DNA from: Chloroflexota bacterium
GTDB taxonomy: Bacteria; Chloroflexota; Anaerolineae; Anaerolineales; E44-bin32
NCBI GenBank assembly: GCA_022561215.1
Contig: JADFRQ010000008.1
Span: 21,140-85,139, forward strand
DNA length: 64,000 bases
Direction: 5' to 3'
Below the pieces are notes generated by a model. It saw only the letters and a program-made list of their open reading frames with translations. It ran no database searches and had not been told where the DNA came from. Both the position numbers and the translations under genes were made by a program. The stretch's first letter is position 1. Each line of letters opens with the position of its first letter. Positions 9,057 through 17,048 of this stretch are shown in pieces.

Positions 9057-10352
9057 TTATGGCGAGTCGTCCAAAAGCAATGCATTAATTGCCGCAGTGA
9101 CAACCGGATCGGAAGTGGCGGTCACTCCATCCCAATCGGTTAGTACTGTGATATGAGGTGTGACTCCTGATTGGGAGATATCTTGCCCGCCCACATTTTC
9201 AAAGGAGGAATTAGCGAGCACGATTTGTGAACCATCGGTGAGTGTCGCAGTGGAAAATCCCAAGGAATTTCCCGGTGTCTGCAAGCCAACCAATAGGGCA
9301 CGGTTATTTTCACTTATCGCGGAGGCGAAAATTTCTGGCGCGCCTGAGGTATCCGGCCCAATCAACAGGATTAAGGGGATCGATTGTGAGCCAAATATAT
9401 CCTGGCCATCGAGGTCCAGGACGCTGCGCTCTTCCCGGCTGAAAAAGGTACCTAATTCACCATCCGTGAACATAACGAGTAATTCGCCCAGGGGCCATCC
9501 GCTGCTGGAATGCGCAATGCGGAGGTCGATGATCATCCCCGCGATATCGCCAGCTGCTTCGATCTCCCGCAGAGCGGATTCCATCGCGTTGAGAAGCGTC
9601 TCATTGGCACTCACGGGAACAAGCACATAGTAGATGCCGTTATCAAAGAGGCCGCCCCTCGGTTCATCCCGGGCAAGTACTTGGCCACGGACAACTCGTA
9701 TTTCGCGTCTGGGTCCCTGAGGAGAAGCAAGCAAAAGCACGACTTCACTGCCTTTGGGACCTCTGATCCTGTTCACTGCCTCGAGGCCCTCGATTTGCGT
9801 AATGGGTTGGCTATCGATCGAATAAATTGAATCATGGGCGGCAATTCCCGCGGATTCTGCGGGAGAACCTTGCATCACGGAGAGAATCACGATATGCGGT
9901 TCAGGATTAGCCCGAAAAGAGACAAAGGCACCTATTCCCTCATAAAGATCCGTATTTTCCAGGTCGGCGGCGATACGCTCTTCCCTCGTGCTGAAGGAAG
10001 CCATCCCTTCTGGCAGCCTTGATACGAGATCATCGAGCGCAGCATAGAATTGTTGGTCGTTCATTCCGGATTCAATGCGCGCACGCAGTTGGTCAGAAAG
10101 AGCAACCCAATTGACGCCGCCGTAATCTTCGTAAACAAAGCCCTCTCTGACGGCCTGGTCAAGTTCATTAAAAATACTACGTTGTGTCTCACTCCTCTGC
10201 GCCTGCTGGTTGGCATTTGTGAGTTCAGGCTGGCTGGGTTGGACAACTGGCGAGCAAGCTCCGAGTGCAAGTACTCCAGGGAGTACCAGGATCGAAAAAG
10301 TGGCAATCAGTTTCTTTTTATTGATGACCAAGGAGTTCACACTAGGTAGCAT
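9057..10352 (-). CDS. PDZ/S41-like lipoprotein, probably catalytically dead
   Basis: 431 residues with a lipoprotein signal peptide (lipobox ALGAC). The layout follows the C-terminal processing peptidases (S41): a helical head, a PDZ domain (about 135-220, with GSPAESAGI), then a tail-specific-protease core with GMIIDLR and APEIFASAI. In E. coli Tsp the nucleophile lies in SASASEIF and the lysine in TFGKG. The matching positions here read TSGAPEIF and TPGNS, so serine is replaced by glycine and lysine by asparagine. It is therefore likely a PDZ adaptor or inhibitor rather than a protease (inference). ATG 10352 precedes the signal peptide. The gene follows thrC-thrB on the same strand, 85 bp away. 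Confidence 0.8.
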   Translation of the reverse strand: MLPSVNSLVINKKKLIATFSILVLPGVLALGACSPVVQPSQPELTNANQQAQRSETQRSIFNELDQAVREGFVYEDYGGVNWVALSDQLRARIESGMNDQQFYAALDDLVSRLPEGMASFSTREERIAADLENTDLYEGIGAFVSFRANPEPHIVILSVMQGSPAESAGIAAHDSIYSIDSQPITQIEGLEAVNRIRGPKGSEVVLLLASPQGPRREIRVVRGQVLARDEPRGGLFDNGIYYVLVPVSANETLLNAMESALREIEAAGDIAGMIIDLRIAHSSSGWPLGELLVMFTDGELGTFFSREERSVLDLDGQDIFGSQSIPLILLIGPDTSGAPEIFASAISENNRALLVGLQTPGNSLGFSTATLTDGSQIVLANSSFENVGGQDISQSGVTPHITVLTDWDGVTATSDPVVTAAINALLLDDSP

Positions 10353-10437
10353 ACTTAATCAGACCTTATAAGATGTCCGCTATGAGAGACTGTTTGATAC
10401 TGGATGTTGTAATAGCATCGCCCAATTAAGGCAATAG

Positions 10438-11343
10438 TTAAGCTGTATCGCCAACCTGGGTTCCGATCTGATCCAATCCAAGAACAAAGGATCTCGATTC
10501 TGTTTGGAAGGTGAGGAATGCTGCGCGCATGGCAGCACCAATTTCGTGTAAATTCGAAGGTGCAAAGGCCACCATAGAAGGCCCGGCTCCTGAAAGGGTC
10601 ACTGCTGCTGCGCCGGCATTAAGAGCAGCTTGTTGCACGGCATCATATCCGGGTATCAGCTTCGACCGGTAGGGCTGATGCAGCTTATCCGTCATCGCCC
10701 AGCCCAACAGATCATAATCTGCGCTGCGCAAAGCCTCAATGGTTAGCGCTGTCCGACTGAGATTATGTACGGCATCGGCATGGCTTACCCGGGTGGGGAG
10801 CAGATTGCGCATGGATGAAGTTGTGCGGTGGATATCGGGAAGAACAACAACAACGGAAATCGAGGGAATGGGAATTTTACGCGCAACCACTTCTTGTTCA
10901 TGGGTTCCTACGACAACCAATCCACCGAGGAGCGCCGCAGAAACATTATCAGCGTGCACCTCCAGCTCGAGTGCCAAGGAGAGTATGGCATTCTGATCGA
11001 GCTCTTCGTCGAGCAATACGCAGGCTGCCTTAATCCCTCCGATCACGGCTGAACTGGAAGAGCCAAGTCCCGAGCGGATGGGGATCTGATTGTCGGCCTG
11101 GATCCGAAAGCCAGGTGGCCAATTGCGGAAATAGGTGAACACGCGCTCCGCGGAGCGCATGAATAAATTTGTTTCGTCTCGTGGAAGTTCTTCGGATCCT
11201 TCCCCGCGAATTGAAATCTCCTTCCCCTGCTCAGCGGGTTCGATCACAAATGTATTATGCAAATCGAGCGCGAGAGCAAGGGAATCGAATCCGGGACCCA
11301 AGTTTGCAGTTGAAGCTGGGACAACAATGGAACGCGCGTGCAT
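10438..11343 (-). CDS. thrB: homoserine kinase
   Basis: 301 residues of a GHMP kinase. It phosphorylates L-homoserine to O-phosphohomoserine with ATP, the step before threonine synthase. Seen: the N-terminal VPASTANLGPGFDSLALAL motif, the ATP-binding loop IPIRSGLGSSSSAVIGG (about 88-104), and the C-terminal VTLSGAGPSMVAF motif. The start codon shares one base with the stop of thrC (TGATG), which implies translational coupling. Confidence 0.97.
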   Translation of the reverse strand: MHARSIVVPASTANLGPGFDSLALALDLHNTFVIEPAEQGKEISIRGEGSEELPRDETNLFMRSAERVFTYFRNWPPGFRIQADNQIPIRSGLGSSSSAVIGGIKAACVLLDEELDQNAILSLALELEVHADNVSAALLGGLVVVGTHEQEVVARKIPIPSISVVVVLPDIHRTTSSMRNLLPTRVSHADAVHNLSRTALTIEALRSADYDLLGWAMTDKLHQPYRSKLIPGYDAVQQAALNAGAAAVTLSGAGPSMVAFAPSNLHEIGAAMRAAFLTFQTESRSFVLGLDQIGTQVGDTA

Positions 11344-12395
11344 CAGTATTCGATACGCCGTTCCAGATCAGATAGCCTGGCTGGTATTGGTGGGTCAGGA
11401 TGATAATGATCCGTAATAATTTCCGGGTCCTTGAGGCCGTGGCCGGTGCAAACACAGACGATGGTCTGACCACGGAAGTCGAAATCTCCCCGGCGCGCGA
11501 GTGAACGCAGTCCGGCGACGCTTGCGGCTGAAGCCGGCTCTACCCAGAGACCTTCTCCTGATAACTGCCTCTGTGCTGCGAGGATTTCCTCATCGGATAC
11601 CGCGACGATCATTCCATTTGATTGCTGAACAGCCAATTTTGCCTGCTCTCCTCGCGCCGGATTGCCAATGCGGATCGCTGTGGCGATCGTCTCTGGATCA
11701 CTTATCGTGCTTCCTGTGACCAAAGGCGCGGCACCACTCGCCTGGACGCCGAGAATTCTGGGTGTACCTGTATCTTTCAGATCAGCATATTCTCGAAACC
11801 CCATCCAATAAGAAGTAATATTCCCGGCATTGCCAACCGGTAAGGTGAGCCAATCAGGCGAATTCCCCAGAGAATCACAAATTTCAAACGCGGCTGTCTT
11901 TTGTCCCTGCAGCCTGTATGCATTAATCGAATTCACGAGAGCGAGGGGTTTATGTGCGCTCAATTCGGTGACCAGGCGGAGGGCGTCATCAAAAGAACCA
12001 TTAATCAAGATCGTTTCCGCACCGTATGCTAGTGCTCCTGCTAACTTCCCGGCGGCTACTTTTCCTGCAGGTATAACTACAAAACATTTCAATCCAGATC
12101 TTGCGGCGTAGGCTGCTGCGCTCGCGGCGGTGTTCCCGGTGCTGGCGCAGATCACGGCATTTGCACCGCGGTAAAGAGCTTCGGAGATAGCCACCGCCAT
12201 CCCGCGATCTTTAAACGAACCTGTGGGGTTTAGACCCTCGAATTTAATCAGAATTGAAGCCGCGCCAATCTCCTCAGTCAGCCGGGGGGCCGGAATCAGC
12301 GGTGTATTCCCTTCTAAAAGGGTGACCACAGGTGCGCCAGATGGCAAGTCAATTAAATTACGGTATTGTTCGATTACCCCTGGCCAAGTTGACAT
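11343..12395 (-). CDS. thrC: threonine synthase
   Basis: 350 residues of a PLP-dependent fold-type II enzyme that converts O-phosphohomoserine to threonine and phosphate. The Schiff-base lysine is K62 in PTGSFKDRGM. The phosphate-binding region ASTGNTAASAAAYAA and the LPVGNAGN glycine loop are present. It belongs to the short (~350 residue) threonine synthase type. It heads a coupled thrC-thrB operon; no homoserine dehydrogenase gene is adjacent. The ATG at 12395 is the natural start. Confidence 0.97.
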   Translation of the reverse strand: MSTWPGVIEQYRNLIDLPSGAPVVTLLEGNTPLIPAPRLTEEIGAASILIKFEGLNPTGSFKDRGMAVAISEALYRGANAVICASTGNTAASAAAYAARSGLKCFVVIPAGKVAAGKLAGALAYGAETILINGSFDDALRLVTELSAHKPLALVNSINAYRLQGQKTAAFEICDSLGNSPDWLTLPVGNAGNITSYWMGFREYADLKDTGTPRILGVQASGAAPLVTGSTISDPETIATAIRIGNPARGEQAKLAVQQSNGMIVAVSDEEILAAQRQLSGEGLWVEPASAASVAGLRSLARRGDFDFRGQTIVCVCTGHGLKDPEIITDHYHPDPPIPARLSDLERRIEY

Positions 12396-12520
12396 CGAGC
12401 CGATTCTAGCACAGGCGTAGAATCATAGGCGTACAACCCACCGGAGCTTTTGTTGGCAGTGCTCGGAGAGGATGGTCTATGGCACGTTGGAAAAGGTGGC
12501 GTGCTGTGGATTTGAAGCGG

Positions 12521-13963
12521 CTAGCGAATGGAGCCGGCGTGTTCGAGGGGAACTTCGTGGGTAGCAAAGCCTGGCCGGCGTAACGAATTGGTCGCTTCGT
12601 TAGTGAGCGGAATGAGCAAGGTGATCCTTGTTCCTCTTCCCGCGGATGAATCAATATGGAGCTGGCCATTGAGCAGCTCCGCGCGTTCACGCATATTCAG
12701 CATGCCCAGGCTCCCGCGTTGGTCGTATCCGGCGTCGACAGAACTTAAATTAAAGCCCACTCCGTTATCCTCGATCTCTAGTTCTAATAAGTCACCACGC
12801 CGCGATAATCGTACCCAGATTCGTTCTGCCTGGGCATGTTTTCGGGCATTGTTTACGGCTTCTTCCGTAATAGAGAAAATCAACCCTTGTTTCTTAAGAT
12901 CGAGCGCTTCGGCTATGTCTGGCGTGGCTTCGACGACGACGATTTGTTTATGGGCATCTTCCATCTTAACAGCCAACTGTTCAAGCGCGGCAACCAAACC
13001 CTTTGATTCCAAAATTAAGGGACGCATCGTAAATAACATTTGCCGAATTTCTTTGCTTGTCTGGCGCGCGAGTTCTTCGGTTTTGAAGAGCTCGCTCGCC
13101 GTTTCACGCGGGTCGCGATCCAAGAGACGACGAGCGAAATTGATGCGCATGGCAATTGCCGCGACGGACTGTGTTGGGCCATCATGAAGATCTCGCGCAA
13201 GTTTTTGGCGCGCCTGTTCATGAATTTCCATGATATGTTCTTTCTCTTGTTCAAGTTCGTAGTAAAGAAGTGCATTCTGCAGTGCGATCATCGCCTGTTG
13301 AGAAACAATCTCGAGAAGCTCCATTCGATCAATCTTGAAGTAATTCTGTCTTGGATGGGCGTAAAGGAGTACCCCATAAAGTTCTAGGCCAATGCGCAGC
13401 GGGATGCAGACAGCACTGCGCGAGGTATGCAACGCACTTAATCGTCTGAGCTCAGGATCACGCGGAGGGTCATGAGAGAATGCTCTTTCCCCAGTAGTTA
13501 CCGCTTCCCCGAGGATTCCACTTTTCCCCGGAAAGGTGGTGGTTAGATCGGATTGACTCATTCCCCGTGCTGAGGCGAGGTACAATGCCCCTCTTTCAAA
13601 GAGCAGAACTGCGCTCTTAATACGGGTTTCATCCTGTTTCGAATCGGCCAGAGCGCTGGTGCCCAGGTCCAATGCCATGCGCAGCACATATTCATAATCA
13701 AGGCTTGAATTAAGCGCCGTGGCCATATGAACCATGATTTTGAGTTTCTGTATTTCTCGTTCGAGGGTCTTGCCTTTCGAATCGCGACGCGCAGTATTAA
13801 AGTTCTTCTGCTCCTCGGCATCTGTACTGTAGCCGCGAATCTGGTCGGTAAGCCAACCCAATAGCGTTGCGCCGATGAGAATTGGGCCTACATTTAAACC
13901 CAACGCGATCATCTGCAGCGAGTCCCCATTGATCGGAGGCAAATTAAGATTGAGTAAGAGCAT
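12521..13963 (-). CDS. GAF-domain sensor histidine kinase (HisKA_3, NarL/DegS type)
   Basis: About 480 residues. One membrane segment near the N-terminus (MIALGLNVGPILIGATLLG) is followed by a GAF domain (about 100-235), a coiled region EHIMEIHEQARQ, and the HisKA_3 phosphoacceptor helix ARDLHDGPTQSVAAIAMR. The HATPase carries an N-box EEAVNNARKHAQA and GLGMLNMRERAELL-like G box (SLGMLNMRERAE). Kinases of this type normally phosphorylate LuxR/NarL-family regulators, but none is adjacent, so it is an orphan here. The frame stays open to a GTG at 14017. I prefer ATG 13963, which has an AAGGA site about 12 nt upstream; this is not certain. It is transcribed divergently from the LCP gene. Confidence 0.9.
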   Translation of the reverse strand: MLLLNLNLPPINGDSLQMIALGLNVGPILIGATLLGWLTDQIRGYSTDAEEQKNFNTARRDSKGKTLEREIQKLKIMVHMATALNSSLDYEYVLRMALDLGTSALADSKQDETRIKSAVLLFERGALYLASARGMSQSDLTTTFPGKSGILGEAVTTGERAFSHDPPRDPELRRLSALHTSRSAVCIPLRIGLELYGVLLYAHPRQNYFKIDRMELLEIVSQQAMIALQNALLYYELEQEKEHIMEIHEQARQKLARDLHDGPTQSVAAIAMRINFARRLLDRDPRETASELFKTEELARQTSKEIRQMLFTMRPLILESKGLVAALEQLAVKMEDAHKQIVVVEATPDIAEALDLKKQGLIFSITEEAVNNARKHAQAERIWVRLSRRGDLLELEIEDNGVGFNLSSVDAGYDQRGSLGMLNMRERAELLNGQLHIDSSAGRGTRITLLIPLTNEATNSLRRPGFATHEVPLEHAGSIR

Positions 13964-14017
13964 AATCTGGTCATATCCTTCGCTGAAGCAAATGGAAATT
14001 CGATAAATTCCATCCAC

Positions 14018-14325
14018 TCAACGGATTTTGCTACACCAAGTATGCGCGCAACTGGCCTATTTTTGCCTTACAAACCGCCTACAAAGGTGGGGGAATGAAG
14101 GGATCGGTGCTTAATCGTTGATAGGTACCTGCAATTAATTGAGAAATAAGGTCCATAGTTGGCCTTCGAAGGATGGCATAGCAATTGCATCCTTCTAATT
14201 CGGGCGCTATAGATCGGGTCATGGAAAATCCTACGCGGCCCGTTTCGGTTCGTCTCTGGGGGAACAAAATCGTTCTGATTGACGTCTTGCGGGAAGGTGT
14301 GATCGGGCTATAGTGAACTTGGTGC
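14018..14325. other. divergent intergenic region
   Basis: Separates the divergently transcribed sensor kinase and LCP gene, so promoters for both must lie here. No repeat or clear operator was recognised. Confidence 0.4.
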
Positions 14326-15396
14326 ATGGTGAATAAAGTAGCACTTATACTAATTCTTGTAGCAATTGTCGCTATCACCTCTGAGGGCGCCCCTTCGACG
14401 GAGCCGTCGCTTGCTCGCGCCGAACAATTTGATTCGTCGGATACGGATCTGATTCTTTTTGCACCAACTGCAACACCCTTCTCACCCATCGGCGATCAAG
14501 TGCCCAGTTCCACTTTAGAGCACTCCACGGAAGAAGAAGTTACCCCATCGCCAACAGCGAGCGACCCGTGGGGGGCGTTCCCCGGCCCTTCTCGTGAATC
14601 GGCAATCGCAATTCCCCCTCCCGCTCAAGAATTATCGGTCCCGTCAAGCACAGTAATTTTTGTCCTCTTGGGATCGGACGAAGCACCCGATCGAGCCGGT
14701 CACCGCACAGATACGATAATTTTGGTTAGCCTGGATAAGAAGACGAATAAGGTAGCCGTTTTATCAATCCCACGTGATCTCTATGTTTACGTTCCAGGAT
14801 GGCGGGTAGACAGGATTAACGTTGCCGATCTCTTTGGTGGCTGGGAGATGGTCTCGCAAACCATTCACTACAATTTTGGAATAAAGCCTGATTATTGGGT
14901 GCGCGTGAATTTTGAGGGTTTCGAAAGGGCCATTAATGTATTGGGCGGGATCGAAGTTCAGGTGGAGGGATCGTTAACCGATGAGTGTGGCGGGAAAATT
15001 TATAACTATAACCCGGGGATTTACGAGATGGACGGATTCACGGCGCTCTGTTATGTGCGCATGCGCAAAACAACGAGTGATTTCGACCGCCTCAGGCGCC
15101 AACAAGAGGTAATGTTGGCTGTTTTTCGTCGCGTGCTTAGCTTGGATGGAATTACGCGCATTCCGGGTCTTTATGGGGAATTCAAAGATAATTACGATGG
15201 AAATATTGGCATTGGCGACATACTCCCGCTGGGTCCTATCGCCGTGAAAATTGCTTCTGGTGATGCTGAGGTAGGGCGTTATACTCTTGGCCGTGACATG
15301 GTCACACCTTGGATCGTTCCCTATAGCGGGGCTTCTGTATTGCTCCCGAACCGGGAGGTAATCCAGGAACTCTTGCGTACGATATTTGAAACTTGA
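14326..15396 (+). CDS. LytR-CpsA-Psr (LCP) family protein
   Basis: 356 residues: an N-terminal signal/anchor (1-20), a low-complexity Pro/Ser/Thr/Glu linker (about 25-105), then the LCP domain. Recognisable motifs are FVLLGSDEA, the acidic/basic pair RTDTIILVSLD, SIPRDLYVYVPG, RINVADLFGG, and the arginine-rich YVRMRKTTSDFDRLRRQQEV. LCP enzymes transfer undecaprenyl-linked polymers onto peptidoglycan on the outer face of the membrane. That could include the secondary cell-wall polymer to which SLH proteins bind, a link to the locus at 20-40 kb that is only inference. The ATG at 14326 directly precedes the hydrophobic segment. Confidence 0.92.
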   Translation: MVNKVALILILVAIVAITSEGAPSTEPSLARAEQFDSSDTDLILFAPTATPFSPIGDQVPSSTLEHSTEEEVTPSPTASDPWGAFPGPSRESAIAIPPPAQELSVPSSTVIFVLLGSDEAPDRAGHRTDTIILVSLDKKTNKVAVLSIPRDLYVYVPGWRVDRINVADLFGGWEMVSQTIHYNFGIKPDYWVRVNFEGFERAINVLGGIEVQVEGSLTDECGGKIYNYNPGIYEMDGFTALCYVRMRKTTSDFDRLRRQQEVMLAVFRRVLSLDGITRIPGLYGEFKDNYDGNIGIGDILPLGPIAVKIASGDAEVGRYTLGRDMVTPWIVPYSGASVLLPNREVIQELLRTIFET

Positions 15397-15612
15397 TCGC
15401 CTCTGACTGCTTACGCTGGCCATCGTCATGAAAGATACTTGATGGCATTGCAAGCTCCATCAAAAGCGCTCTGGGATTAATGTACCACCCTCCATCGGAC
15501 CAGCGTACCACTGCATTATCGACACACGCTTACTATATTGAAAGCTGGTATTAATACCGCCTTTATGGCATTAAGTTATTGCTTAAGGCAAATTTATAGA
15601 CGGAGTGATTCT

Positions 15613-16554
15613 ATGCTTATCGATAAAGTTCTCATTGCTGAGGATGACGCTAATTTCAGCGACGCGCTTGAAACCATGATCAAGGCATGGGGCTATGAGG
15701 TGGTTACTGCCAGCAATGGAATGGAAGCCTGGAAGATTCTTCAACAATCTAACTCCCCACAGCTGACAATTCTTGACTGGCTTATGCCGGGGATGGATGG
15801 CGTTGAAATCTGCCGCCGGTTGCGGTCACGCTCGGAAAAGGCATACACCTACGTAATTCTTCTTTCGATTCAAGATCAGGTCGAGCACATTACCGAAGCA
15901 CTGCACGCGGGCGCGGACGATTTTCTTACCAAACCCATCATTCCATCCGAGCTTGAAGCGCGTCTGTTGGTAGGAAGAAGAATTCTGGCCATGCAATCGC
16001 AGCTCATCGCGGCACGGGAAGCATTGCGCCTTCAGGCGACACGCGATCCGTTGACATTGGCGTGGAACCGAGATGGCATATTGGATATTCTGCATCGTGA
16101 AGTCAGCCGATCCGCAAGGAGCGGCGCGCCCATAAGCGTGGTCATGCTGGATGTCGATAACTTTAAACACACAAATGACACCTATGGACATCTGGCAGGG
16201 GACGCAATGTTGGTAGAAGTTGCGACAAGAATTAAGAACTCCCTGCGTAGCTATGATGCCATCGGCCGCTACGGTGGCGATGAGTTCTTGATCGTCCTTC
16301 CCAATTGTGACGCCGAGGCAGGCGCAGCATTAGCAGAACGCATAAGGCAGAAAGTTGTACGGCCGAGTGCGGCTTTGCTTGACGACTCCTTCGTCACCAC
16401 CATAAGTATGGGGCTGGCAACCACAACGATGGGCATCGGATTGAAGGTTAAGGATCTCATCGGTGCTGCGGATTCCGCCCTGATCAGCGCCAAAAAGATG
16501 GGCCGAGATCGGGTGCAAGTCTATGAGGCGCTCTCCCCTGTCTCTGCGAACTAA
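15613..16554 (+). CDS. response regulator with GGDEF domain (diguanylate cyclase)
   Basis: 313 residues. The receiver domain begins VLIAEDDANF and has its phosphoacceptor at D55 in LTILDWLMPGMDG and lysine in FLTKPI. A short helix leads to the GGDEF domain with an intact GGDEF at 221-225. An RxxD inhibitory site (RSYD) lies five residues upstream, so product feedback is expected. It should make cyclic di-GMP from two GTP when phosphorylated. The frame is open from 15538, but ATG 15613 is chosen because GGAG stands 7 nt upstream and the receiver starts immediately. No cognate kinase is fused to it; the hybrid kinase at 17049 follows on the same strand. Confidence 0.95.
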   Translation: MLIDKVLIAEDDANFSDALETMIKAWGYEVVTASNGMEAWKILQQSNSPQLTILDWLMPGMDGVEICRRLRSRSEKAYTYVILLSIQDQVEHITEALHAGADDFLTKPIIPSELEARLLVGRRILAMQSQLIAAREALRLQATRDPLTLAWNRDGILDILHREVSRSARSGAPISVVMLDVDNFKHTNDTYGHLAGDAMLVEVATRIKNSLRSYDAIGRYGGDEFLIVLPNCDAEAGAALAERIRQKVVRPSAALLDDSFVTTISMGLATTTMGIGLKVKDLIGAADSALISAKKMGRDRVQVYEALSPVSAN

Positions 16555-17048
16555 ATCCAGAATTTCATTGCGAATGCAACAATCGCTGTGGCGCTTATGG
16601 TTATCATCCTGATAATGATCGCTCCGCTCTTCGCCCATTGGAGGATGGTAAAAAGCCTGAATACGCCGTAGCCGGCAGCGCAGTACTTTACGCCATCCCA
16701 CACGAATTAAACATCAATCCAACATACCCATCGCTGGCAATACAAGTCGTTCAAGTTTTGTGATCGAGTGATTGGCGAATATCCAACACTTCGATGCAGA
16801 ATATGTGCGCCATGATATCGATACGGCAGACCTGATTTTTTTGCTCACGAAATGGATTTGCGCTCTGGAGACAGCGCGTTTTCTAATTGAATCGCAGTTG
16901 TCGGCGTATGGAAGGGAGCCTACAATAACGTATCGCTGGCAAATAACAGTACATGCACATAATAATTGGGCACCGGTTTTTTTCTTGGATGGACCTCGCG
17001 GATTCCTCTGGGGTTCACCACGCAACAGATCACTTGAGAATCTAAGAA
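16555..17048. other. intergenic, no gene seen
   Basis: 494 bases between the diguanylate cyclase and the next kinase. The frame of the upstream gene continues past its stop as a short hydrophobic stretch, but without a start codon with a ribosome-binding site. An open frame at 16772-17134 overlaps the next gene and shows no family motif. Confidence 0.4.

Noticed and set aside
16562..16673. A hydrophobic stretch in frame after the diguanylate cyclase stop codon
   Set aside because: It could be a membrane peptide, but there is no start codon with a ribosome-binding site; likely chance.
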